A stretch of 64,000 nt of DNA from Ganoderma boninense (taxonomy: Eukaryota > Basidiomycota > Agaricomycetes > Polyporales > Polyporaceae), in the NCBI GenBank assembly GCA_002900995.3, contig CM035304.1:4418134-4482133 (forward strand). The letters run 5' to 3'. Of the stretch, positions 47,626 through 57,987 are shown in pieces. The notes beneath the pieces were generated by a model that searched no databases, was not told where the DNA came from, and saw only the letters and a list, made by a program, of their open reading frames with translations. The position numbers and the translations under genes are program-made. Each line of letters starts with the position of its first letter. The first letter of the stretch is position 1.

Positions 47626-49511
47626 CTACTCAAGAACCCTAGATCTGCACCATATGATCAACACATAAAGCCATAATAGCAAGCAGGGCAGAGTCATTAC
47701 ACACCTTGTTACACTCCCAGGTACCTCCGTCTTGGCGAGCTTGTCCAGTACCTCTAACCACCCGTGGACATCCTTCGCCCTGTTCAGCCCGAACGCATCG
47801 TCCTTAGGGATGACGATCCGTAAGTCGTCCATATGCGGGAAGACCTCCCGGAAGAACGTCGTCGCGTCTTCTGTGGTGAATGCAGCCGTGCTCCGCGGAG
47901 CATTCTCGACCGTCTCGTATCCTGCCTCGGCGAAGTCCTCAACTTCCACCTCCAGCGGTGTCGCCCACAGAGAAAGAGTACGGATTGTGGACGCGCACCG
48001 ACTGGCCGCGCCAAGAGTTTCCTCACGGCAGATGAGCGTCGATCGGATGGGAAGGCGGAGTGTGTGGAGGTCCCGGCACCGCTCCGCGAGTGGGAGCAAG
48101 CCGTCCAGGGTGGGGAGGTCCTCGGGGGCCAACTTCGCCTCGTACTCGGTTACCGCTGGCGCAGCAAGACTCAGGAACTCGAGGTCGGGGAAGGCGTCCG
48201 CGATGGCGCGGAGCGCGTCGTTGTTCGCAGGGCACAAGCTGCGCTGGTGCTCGAGCCGGAGCGTACGCAGCCTCGTGAAACGCAACAGGTCGGGGAAGCT
48301 GGCGAAGTGGAAGTCCGGGTCGACGTACGAGCCCCATCCTAGCCGGGCGACTCCGGTGAAAACCGACAGTTCGCGCAGGGTCGGCGCTGCTGGCGCGACA
48401 CATCGTAGCAGCCAGCGCAAAAAGCGGGCCTCGCACCTGTGCGGCCGCGCTCGCATCGTGAAGGTGACAGTGATGGCCTCGAGCGTGCTTGTGTCGACAA
48501 ATCGCTCGACAAAGGGGAGAGTTGGTCGGTTGTACCAGCTGTCGATCGTGAGCGAGAGCCTGCGGAGATGGGAGAAGCGGAGGCCGTGTTGGTTCCCGCT
48601 CGGCCCAATGTCAACCTCGTCCACGTCCCCAAATCTGGAGAGGTAAAGATGAATCCCAAGAGACGCCAGGGTAGGAAGGGATGCAAGATGGGCAATGGTG
48701 TCGTCTGAAAGGAGTCCAAGCGTGATCGAGATGTGCTCGAGGTTTTGGAAGGTGCGAAGTCCCTCTAACATCGTCCGGTGTAAGAACCCGAAGCGAGAAT
48801 CAGTCGGATAATTACTCGCGTGAACCGTGAGGTTGCGCAGGTTGCTTGGCATAGGGGTTTGCGAAATCAAGGAAACCATGTCGACGAAGTCGAGGTGAGT
48901 AAAATGGAGGCCAGACAGAGATGGTCCCATGAACAAAGTCCGGATGGTGTTCTGGCCCCGAGCCCAACGCTCGTCCCAGACGACTTCTGTCAGATGATGG
49001 AGAAGGGAGCTTGAACGACCCTCGATTGAAGGACCATATTCGCGAAGATACTGCTCGAGCGGTTGAAGGACGGTCTTTTCGTGCAAGAGGAGGTGCTTGG
49101 GTCGCGTGAATGGAAGAGGGGTACCGATAATCCTTATGCGATTAATGTACGGATCGAGGAGCTTCCAGTCTTCAAGGGAGGGCTGACATATGAAAGACTG
49201 TCCCAATGGTTGACCTAAATAAGGTGATCTCCCAAGAATAGTAAGAACTGGCTTACCAAGTTTGCCTTCTTGATCCTCTGAAGCCGACTGGGAATATGCC
49301 ACTTGATGAGGACGAACGGATCCGGAATCTCGCGCCAAAGCACGTCCAGTGCTGGGTCTTTGAACGTACGACATGTGCGACTCAGAGCGGACAGCATCCG
49401 CAAAGAGTGCTCTTGGCGCACATAAACACCTTTAGTAGGATCGTATTCGTGCTCATCGACAAAGCCGAACACGACTCGCATGATATCATCGATGCACAAG
49501 CATTGATGCAT
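47626..49511 (-). CDS. F-box/LRR-like protein, copy 2
   Basis: This is a probable substrate-recognition subunit of an SCF-type ubiquitin ligase, in the large mushroom F-box expansion. Exon 1 (from 49511) reads MHQCLCIDDIMRVVFGFVDE, with the F-box core SALSRTCRTFKDPALDVLWR. An intron of about 60 nt (donor after KKANL, acceptor GGGACAG) leads in phase to SFICQPSLEDWKLLDPYINR. A long exon follows, rich in regularly spaced Leu blocks (LRNLTVHAS, LEHISITLG, LRRLSLTIDSW, LRTLRLEHQ, LEFLSLAAPAV, LHTLRLPI), the look of degenerate leucine-rich repeats. A final 60-nt intron, divisible by three and stop-free, lies after SVTR; splicing gives the end SRVLE, and retention adds a hydrophobic segment. Both use the stop at 47626. 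Confidence 0.85.
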
Positions 49512-50216
49512 GGTGGGCTAGAACGTGGATCAAAGACATGCGCATTAGAACACCTCTTCCCAGTGGAACGCTTCGCACTGACCTGAGTTCAAGAGAGGGA
49601 GCTAGATCTTGTACGTGTTTGTCCCATGAACGATTACCGTCCTGCTTATTATATGCAGGCGGAACCGCCTCGACAGAGAAGTCCGAGTCGAGTCAATGCC
49701 GGCTTCCCTCCGCTCGCGCCATGCCAGTGCTTGCTTCTGGCATCTCGTCGCTGTGTTGGCACGACTCCGCCCGGTCACGACTCACTGCCGTGAAGCTGAT
49801 CGTCCCTGACGAGTGAATGGCTCTGCTGGAGTACTCGTCCATACAATAAACGCTGTTCTTTTACCTGGCACTATGGAAGCAGGAGGCGTATGGCAGTGAT
49901 GAATGTGACCGTGCAGTGTCCGGGTATCCAATTACGACTTGCGCGCTTAATGCGGTGCTTGTGCCACACGTCAACGCGTCCGAGTCAACGCTCAGCGCTC
50001 AACGTTTAACCAATGTCGCAACGACCTAGGGCGACCTCGTCCAGGAGCCGTGTACCGACTCCCAAGATAAGACACCGTCAAGATTGTCAGAGCATCTGTG
50101 CGTAATAACCGAGTCAGTGGGTCTTCTTGGCATGCTTCACGTTCGGCGAAAGCTCAAAGCGCCCTGAGCAACCATGAGCAACGGTGAATATAAGATACAT
50201 ATATATAGCGTAACGA

Positions 50217-50282
50217 GCAATGCTCATCAGCATAATCAAGCACGCCTCGTAGGATTTCTTTCATGCACAAGCACTGGTGCAT
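50217..50282 (-). pseudogene. 66-bp stub of an F-box first exon
   Basis: Reading from 50282 on the minus strand gives MHQCLCMKEILRGVLDYADE and two more codons, after which homology stops abruptly. It matches the start of F-box copy 1 (47163 downward), including the flank on the start-codon side. It is the duplicated end of a neighbouring gene, carried along when the 3.1-kb unit was copied. Confidence 0.8.
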
Positions 50283-50749
50283 GGCGTTGGTCCAATAAGG
50301 TCCCGCGTTGCACCCGCTTTCGGCTCCTGTCAGCTACGCTGTGACTTCGCACCGGCAGAGGATGGGGAGAAGGGTATTCCTGAATCCTGATGCAGATAGA
50401 TAGATGGTGTTTAGTACCGATCCAGACAGATCCAGACGAGGAAAAGAGTTGACACGGACCGAGTGTCTGAACTTCAGCCCTCGGAGTCCACCGGTCCCTC
50501 TCTCATCACCCATGAGCGTCATCGGGCCAGACGTACGCTCATGTGAGTCGCGGGGGCATGGAAGGTTATCGACAATGTTTTTCGCGCTTCCCCGCGACTC
50601 ATCACCCGGCCCAATGCCGGGCTCGGAGAGTGTTCTATCAGAATAAAAGGTCATGGAGAGAATACTATTAACATTCATCGTGAAATCAGCGATGACATTA
50701 AACCGACTCAAAACAAGGATGACGATACTAACAGTGCAGACAAACATAG

Positions 50750-52627
50750 CTACACAAGAATCCGAGATCTGCACGATAGCGATGAACACATAAAACCCTG
50801 AGAGGAAGCGGGACAGAGTCATTACACACCTTGTTACACTTCCAGGTATTTCCGTCTCGGCCAGCTTTGCCAGTACTTCCGACCATCCATGAACATCCTC
50901 AACTTTGTTCAGCCCAAACGCGTCGTCCTTGGGGATGACGATCCGTAAGTCGTCCATGAGCGGGAAGACCTCATGGAAGAAGGTCGCCACGTCGTCTGTT
51001 GTAAATGCGGAGGTGTTCCGCGGAGCGTCCTCGACCGTCTCGTATCCTGCCTCGTCGAAGTGCTCAACTTCGATCTCCAGCGGTGTCGCCCAGAGAAAAA
51101 GAGTGCGGATCGTAGACGCGCATCGACTGGCCGCGCCAAGAGTCTCGTCACGGCAGATGAGCGTCGACCGGATGGGAAGGCGGAGTGTGTGGAGGTCCCG
51201 GCACCGCTCCGCGAGTGGGAGCAAGCCGTCCAGGGTGGGGAGGTCCTCGGGGGCCAACTTCGCCTCGTACTCGGTTACCGCTGGCGCAGCGAGACTCAGG
51301 AACTCGAGGTCGGGGAAGGCGTCCGCGATGGCGAGGAGCGCGTCGTTGTTCGCGGGGTACAAGTTGCGCTGGTGCTCGAGCCTGAGCGTACGCAGTTTCC
51401 TGAACCGCAACAGGTCGGGGAAGCTGGCGAAGTTGAAGCCTGGGTCGCGTCCGACGTACCAACCCCATGTTGGCCGAACAATGCCGGTGTAGACCGACAG
51501 TTCGCGCAGGGTTGGCGCTGCGGGTGCCACACATTGCAGCAACCACCGCAGAAAGTGGGCCTCGGACCCGTTGGGAGCCTGCAGCATAAAAGAGACGGTG
51601 ATGGCCTCGAGCGTGCTCGTGTCGATATATCGCTCGACAAAGGGGAGACATGGTTTGTTGTACCAGCTATCGACCGTGAGCGAGAGCCTGCGGAGATGGG
51701 AGAAGCAGAGGCCATGCCCGCTCGGCCCCACGTCAGCCTCATCTACGTCCCTGATCCTGTCGAGGTAAAGATGGATCCCGAGAGATGTCAGGGTAGGAAG
51801 GGATGCGAGATGCGCAATGGTGTCGTCTGAAAGGAGTTCAAGCGTGATCGAGATGTGCTCGAGGTTTTGGAAGGTCCGAAGTCCCTCTAAAATCGTCGCG
51901 TGTGTTGACTCGTAAGAATCGGCCAGATAACTACCCGCGTGAAGTGTGAGGTTGCGCAGATTGCTTGGCGTGGAGGTTTGCGAAATCAAGGACGCCATGT
52001 GGGCGGAGTGGAGGCGAGTAAAATGGAGCGTAGAGAGAGAAGGCCCCATAAACAGATTCCGGATGGTGTTCTGGCTACGAGCCCAACGATCATCCCAGAC
52101 GACTTCTGTCAGATAAGGGAGAAGGGAGCGGCCTGCGGTTGAAGGACCATGTTCTCGAAGGTACTGCTCGAGCGGCTGTAGGACGGTCTTCTCGTGGAGG
52201 AGGAAGTGTTTTGGTCGCGTGAACGGGAGGGGGGTGCCGATAATCCTGATACGCTGAATGTACGGATCGAGGAGCTTCCAATCTTCAAGGGAGGGCTGAG
52301 ATACGAAAGACTAATCCGACGATTCTTCATCAAGGGTGGTCCGTCTCCGGAGGATAGTAGGAACAGACTTACCAAGTTTGCATTCTTGATTCCCTGAAGC
52401 CGACTGGGAATATGCGACTTGATGAGGACAAACAGATCCGGAATCTCGCGCCAAAGCACGTCCAGCGCTGGGTCTTTGAAAGTCTGGCATGTACGACACA
52501 GAGCGGATAGCATCAGCAGAGAGTGTTCTTGTCGGACGTAAACGCCTTTAGCAGGATCGTATTCGTGCTCATCGACGAAGCTGAACACGACTCGCATGAT
52601 ATCGTCGATGCACAAACATTGATGCAT
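50750..52627 (-). CDS. F-box/LRR-like protein, copy 3
   Basis: This is a close paralogue of copy 2 with the same layout. Exon 1 from 52627 starts MHQCLCIDDIMRVVFSFVDE and holds SALCRTCQTFKDPALDVLWR. The intron ends at an acceptor before SFVSQPSLEDWKLLDPYIQR. The long exon carries the same Leu-rich blocks (LRNLTLHAGSY, LEHISITLELL, LRRLSLTVDSW, LRTLRLEHQRN). A 61-nt final intron after SVTR gives the end SRILV and the stop at 50750. If it is not spliced, the frame runs to 50334 and adds about 140 residues, including hydrophobic stretches. The matched short ending in copy 2 favours splicing. No frame breaks were seen. Confidence 0.85.
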
Positions 52628-53422
52628 GCGCCAGGGCTAGAACGTGGATCCAAGATATGCGCATTAGAACACCCCTTCCCAGTGGAACGCTTCGCACTGA
52701 CATGAGTTCAAGAGAGAGAGAGGGCTTGAGTTCCGTACGGTTTGGCTTGTGAGATGCGTTACCGTCTGACTTATTATATACAGGGGGAACCGCCTTGATA
52801 GAGAAGTCGAGTCGGTGCTGTCTTCCCTCGGCTCGAGTCGTGCTTGCTTCTGGCATCTCGCTACTGCGTTGGCATGACTCCGTCCGGCGATCGTGGCTCC
52901 GTCACCCACAAAAATAGGGAGCTATTCGTCTCTAATGAGTGAGTAAGTAGTTCTGAGTGCTCGTCCAAATCAACATATGTTCTTGTCCTTTATGTGCACC
53001 ATGAAAGCCCGATGCGTTGTGTGGCAATGCAGTGCAAATTCACAATCATGACTCGGACGTGATGAAGTGCTTGTTCAGTAAGACTCAAGCCAACGTCAAC
53101 TGATGTCACGACGTGCTGCCCAGGAGCTAGGTACCGAGATAAGACGGTATTGAGGATGGAGCATCTGTGCATAGCAACCGAGTCAATGGGTCTGAGGCCT
53201 GGCACGCCTCACGCTTCTTGAAAACTCAGAGTTCCCTGAGCAACGGTGAGCATAGCCTATCCATATATAGAGCATAACGTAGAAGATCTGCAGTCTGCGC
53301 AGTTTACAATGGGCCCAGACGGAATATCATGGCGACTTCATGCGCCCCGTTTCCTGTACTTCCCTCCTCGCCTATCGTGTCGTCAGAACTCAACCCGGGC
53401 GCCACAAGGTCATCAACGTTAC
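52628..53422. other. F-box copy 3 promoter and spacer
   Basis: This is homologous to the region upstream of copy 2 (49512-50216) as far as about 53280. It has a TATATA-like CCATATATAGAG near 53261. No gene was seen. Confidence 0.45.
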
Positions 53423-55818
53423 TCACTCTGCCTCCTCGGCGACGACCGCCCTCTTCCTCTCGTGCATTCGCGCAGCCTCCGCGTTCATCGCTGCGACCTC
53501 CTGCGTGGAGGGGAAACCGATGTTCCAATACCCCGGTGGTGTCTTGGCGCGCTCCCATTGTTGTCGGTGCCGTGAGATGGCGTTCTTGTGGTGCTCGATC
53601 GCCGCGGCCTCGTTCTCGTCGTCGTCGCCATCTCCAAACGAAATGCGCACCGGCTTCTTGGAAGGCGAAGACTCGGGGGACCGCCACATGGGCGCCTTTG
53701 GACGCCCAGGCAGGGTTCCGATGGCGTTATAATACTACCAGCATAATCCCAATGATATGAGCCCAGAGCTGGGGGAGAGGCATGAGAGGGACGTACGTCG
53801 CGACAGCATTCGCAATCGGCGCCGTGCATGCCCTTGCGCTGGTCCTTGTCGCGGACGACTTCCTCGAACTGGAAATCGACGCCTCCATTCCGACCAGGGT
53901 CGATTTCAAACATGGCATTGATCGTCTCCTTGGCCGCCCTGCACACGCGCACACACATCAGCTCCGGCTCACAGCAGGCAAAAACGAGTTTCATGGAACA
54001 ATGACAACACGTACTGAGCCTGCGGACCATATCGCCCACGACCCTTGTAGATTGAGTAATCCCCGGGGGCCTTCGTAGATGGGGCTGCGTCCGTGCTGGA
54101 GGGGGCATTCTCGTCGTTCTCGGTCGCCCGCTCTTTCCCCTTCTTCATCGGGCGGGACGTTGGGGTCTCGGGGATCCGCCCCTTGCTTTCGTTGACTAAG
54201 TGCAAAGACCGACGGAATGAATCGCGGGTCGACGGAGATGACGGCGGGGGAAGCATCCCAGCCGGAGGTGACGACTTTCTCCTCAGTTTGCCTGCTTGGG
54301 GACGCATCATCGAGACAGGTGTCAAGGGCTGCTGTGCCCGCCGGATGTCCTGACTCGGCTTGAACGCCATCCCCGATACTTGAGCTGGAGTGAGCGGTAC
54401 CATCTGGGAGGGAAATAGGAAGGTCACAGCAGCTGGATATATGCGCCCGCTGTCAGTTCTCCGGTATAGCTCCGAGCACATATGAAAGACAGTTACATTG
54501 CGATTCCGCGTCTGTGTCGGAGGAGCCGCTGTCTTGAACAGCAGAACGCGGTCGTTTCTGAGGGACAGTAGACGGCATCTCGGTGGCATCAAGCTGTGAT
54601 GGATACAGGAAACCGACCGCTTCATGTGATTTTCAGCACGGCGAATAAATCTTTGAGGACGTAGAACGTACGCTGCGAGTCGGACTCTGTGTCAGACGAG
54701 CCCGGCATGTCCGCCCTGGGAATGACTACACTCGGATTGCGTCCTGCGATCTGGAGGGGCACAAATGGAACGTCTCCCGGCTTCGAAGGGGTGGCAACCT
54801 CAGATGTCGGTGAGGACGACGAAGAGTTCAAGTTTCGGGACGCAAGCACTGGGGCCTTCGTGGACAGAGAGATGTAGGTTCTTATCCGAGGTCAGTTCCA
54901 TGAGAGGAAGGACAAGGTAGGCCGCTGAACACTCACCGAGTGGAGGTATCTTCGATAGCACTATAGAGCTAGAGGCCATGATCTTCCGCACTCTCTCATA
55001 CGCCTTTCCCTTGGGTTATCGTCCACCTTCGGCGCCGCACCCTCTCCTCGTCGTCGTCGTCACCGGGGGGGTTCAGCTTCCTGCGTTTGGGATTGCGCTC
55101 AGCTTTCTTGAGCTCTTCATTGCAGAGCCACTGCTTGAACTCCTTCCACTGTCTGTAGTCTTTCGCGTGCTTGTCGTCCGACTCCTGCTTGGCCTTGCGG
55201 AGAGCAGCATACTTGTCTTGAAGCGCAGCGAATTCCGCCTGCACGAAGGAGAGCTCGGTGGTGGACTCGGATGGAGACGATGGGAGCTCTTTGAGATCGA
55301 CTTCTTTCACCCCGCTCTTTCTCGCCACCCTCGCCTTCGCCAGCTCCTCCTGCAGCTTCTCATTCTCCTCCCTCATCGCCAACAGTTCCGCCAGCGCGTC
55401 CTCAAGCGCGCTCAACGTCGTCTTGCTCAGGCGAACATGGCTAATAAGCTCCGACTGCAAAGCTTGAACATGAGAAGCGAGCTCTTCGGACGAGCGTTGG
55501 CTGAGCTCTTCTAGCTGGCTCTGGTAGTCTGTGACGCGCCTCCATCGGCCTGAGTGGCGAGCGCGGCTTCTGCAGCGTTAAGGTCTTCGTAGCCGAGCTT
55601 GGCCGCGAGGCGGTGACCGCGTTGAACCGCGTGAAAGACCTGCTTGTTGAGGTCGTCGTTGACCCAACGAAGTCTGTTGACCTGAGCATATTATAAGAGG
55701 CGTAAATTTATTATTGCAGATAGAGTAAAGGAGACCGCACTTTGTTCTCTAGGAACTGGATCTGCTTGCTCCGAGGGTTTGTGGTATCCTTCAAGTTATG
55801 AAGCTCTAGTTTCGGCAT
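53423..55818 (-). CDS. CTP1: CtIP/Ctp1/Sae2-type DNA-end resection factor
   Basis: This is the activator of the Mre11 nuclease at DNA double-strand breaks, acting in end resection and meiotic recombination. The C-terminal Sae2/CtIP domain is diagnostic: GMHGADCECCRD, then YYNAIGTLP, and finally the DNA-binding RHR motif in AISRHRQQWERAKTPPGYWN. Upstream is GDYSIYKGRGRYG, common in fungal homologues. The N-terminal third is coiled coil (QIQFLENKVNRLRWVNDDLN and EENEKLQEELAKARV), the tetramerisation region in this family. The middle is disordered and Ser/Pro-rich with several small exons. The start at 55818 gives MPKLELHNLKDTTNPRSKQ. A frame break occurs near 55535-55545 (before TDYQSQLEELSQRSS) and another probable one near 54998-55012 (before YERVRKIMASSS). 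Both can be fixed by one base in a G run. Confidence 0.85.
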
Positions 55819-56152
55819 CACAATGAGGGGTATCGTGTGGGTTACGAGCTCGAGCACCGGGCATAAGAAGGAAAGGAATGTTGCGCCGTGGAGAATGAGA
55901 CACTCGCGTGCAGATGGTGGATGGGGAAGAGCAAGAGGCGGAGGTTGGCGCGCCAGGGTCGCCTCACGTGACCGTAAACCACCGCGTCCTCATGCCTCCG
56001 ACAGCCTCTTGTGGGGGCCTATCGCAATCAACTTCGCCGTGAGGTGTACCAAAACGTGAACATTATGGAGCTGTTCATTAAGATACATTGAAACCAATAC
56101 AAATACATAAAATGTCCAAAATACAAGCATAACAAAGCATCTGAGGCTGCGT

Positions 56153-57331
56153 TCATAGTGCAGTACCGCGCTCGAAGCTGGCGCGGATCTCCGCAGTGTA
56201 TTTGTCGTAGTACCGAGCAATCTATTGCAATGATTAAGATGGTTGAACAAGCATATAGAAATGAACATACCTTTTTGTTGAACACACGATTGCGCTCGTT
56301 GATGTACGTGATGTCTCCTTCGTCTTCGTTGTGGCGTTTTCTCGAGAACTTGCTCTTCTTGTCAACACTGTAATGGTATTTAGTATTTAACTATTTGTGT
56401 TGTGGTGAAGCAGACGTACTCCTTGTTAATCTTGCTGATGACGCGGTCAACGGCATCTTCACTTGGCTTGTTATCCGCATACAGCAAGCTATTCGCGTCT
56501 CGGTAGAGACTCTCAGCAGCGAGCTGTTGCTGAAGACTCGAGGGTCCCACCTGAAGATATGTGAACCACAGATTAATACTATACCCAGACCACACAAAAT
56601 CAAGAACGCACCATTGCACCACTTGACGGGTCGAAGGCCGTGACGGCCGACGAGCCACTCCCCTGCCCATTCTTAGCCAAAGTTCCAGCGGCCAGCCCGA
56701 GCGCAATCTCCTTCTGCCTGTTGTAGGTTTCTAGGTCAGGCTTGATGAAGTCTAAGTCCTTCTTGTACTTCCTCCGAGCGGCATCCGCATCGTCTATGCA
56801 TAACCCTCAGACCACATGCGAAGTGCGAGTAGGAACAAAAGTTACCATTGAACGAGAAGTCCGCACGCCTCGCCTTTCTTGCCAACTTCTTCTCCCATTG
56901 GTCGTTTTCCTCGATCGTGTACTCCCAGTTCTTCTGTCGCTCTACATCCTCGCCGCGATCCTCCGCATCCGCCTTCTGCCTCAACGTCTCCGCGAGTTTG
57001 CGCTGCCTCTCTAAGCGAGCCGCCTCGCGCGCCGTGATCTTCGCCTTTGCGCTCTCTTCAATGACGGACGCGCGATTCGCCTGAGCCGACGATCTCTATG
57101 TTGACAATCAGTAAGGAGAGCAGTCAAAACTGTACAACCAACACGTACCATCCGCTTTCGAAGCTCCTCAAGCTTCTTCTTCCGCGAGGTCAGCGCGTCG
57201 CCACCCTCAGCCTCCTCAGCACCCTCCTCTTCGTCATCGACTGGCAAGTTCGACTCGTCAGCCTGTTCCATTGACACGTCTTCGGCCATCTTGTTCAATT
57301 CTTCAGCAGGGATGGAAGATCCAGCAGACAT
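56153..57331 (-). CDS. SYF2: SYF2, pre-mRNA splicing factor
   Basis: Syf2 is a small coiled-coil protein of the Prp19-associated (NineTeen) complex in the active spliceosome. The start at 57331 gives MSAGSSIPAEELNKMAEDVS, then an acidic stretch. Spliced exons then read RKKKLEELRKRMRSSAQANR, and KNWEYTIEENDQWEKKLARK with RRADFSFNDDADAARRKYKK. Next come DLDFIKPDLETYNRQKEIAL and GPSSLQQQLAAESLYRDANS. The last exons give KSKFSRKRHNEDEGDITYIN, ERNRVFNKK and IARYYDKYTAEIRASFERG, with the stop at 56153. These match the SYF2 family end to end with no frame break. At roughly 300 residues the length is normal. Confidence 0.93.
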
Positions 57332-57987
57332 TGATGAGAAATTTGAGCGAGAATCACAGGAGGTGCGTAAAGAGGGACGGGAAGCAAAGGCAGAAAACGA
57401 CGTGAGGCTGCAACGCCAACTTTGCCGTGGCTGAGCGCGAACGCCGATTCGTGTCATTACGTAAATGTATCCGCATTTGGTTGCGAGTTGCTGTGGCGCA
57501 CGCACATCCAAGCGCTGAGCGCCTTGACCTCGACCACCATCTGCTTGACTTCTAAAAACTCTCTGCTTGGGAGCCTCACACCTGGAACCACTGGAATTGC
57601 CTTGTGCACCGAGCAACTGCAGTGCAGAGCTCGTTTAGGCCTTGTTTACCCAGACCCCACCCAACTATTCGAGGCTCACTCGACTTTCCTCATACCTCGC
57701 AATCACCCACCTACTCTCTTAGAATTTCATCTTTGGTCCATCGCATAGATGCAAAACTTTCAAGGACATCAAGCCTCTCGGCTCGACAAAACCCCGCGTT
57801 TTGTGCAATCGCCTCTTCTTGGCTCTCAGCCGTAACAAATTACAACTATCTGGGAGTCCCTCATCACTCCGACGATCTCTGCTCCATCCGGGCCCGCACT
57901 CCCCGTCCAGCACATCCTGCCATTCCCCTGAGGTTCTGTGGCGATAAAAGCACCTCGAGTGCGTTGCGTCGTGCTTCCTCTCTGTCT
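57332..57987. promoter_or_regulatory. Divergent promoter of SYF2 and the kinase gene
   Basis: The region between the two starts contains an ATG at 57749 with a 28-codon open frame (MQNFQGHQASRLDKTPRFVQ...) that could be an upstream exon of the kinase. I could not find an intron that keeps phase. Confidence 0.35.

Larger units (their letters stand above)
47099..53280. repeat. Tandem duplication, two 3.1-kb units each with an F-box gene
   Basis: Unit A (about 47099-50216) and unit B (about 50217-53280) match along their entire length. The match covers the F-box coding regions, the 460-470 bp downstream of them and the roughly 700 bp upstream. Shared upstream blocks include GGGCTAGAACGTGGATC, CCCAGTGGAACGCTTCGCA and TGCTTGCTTCTGGCATCTCG. 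The left end of unit A is the first exon of F-box copy 1, and unit B begins with a stub of the same exon. Confidence 0.8.

Noticed and set aside
53485..54108. Minus-strand frame of 207 codons continuing past CHGADCECCRD of the CtIP gene
   Set aside because: It reads through an intron into a wrong frame. The spliced form leads to the conserved RHR and TPPGYW block.
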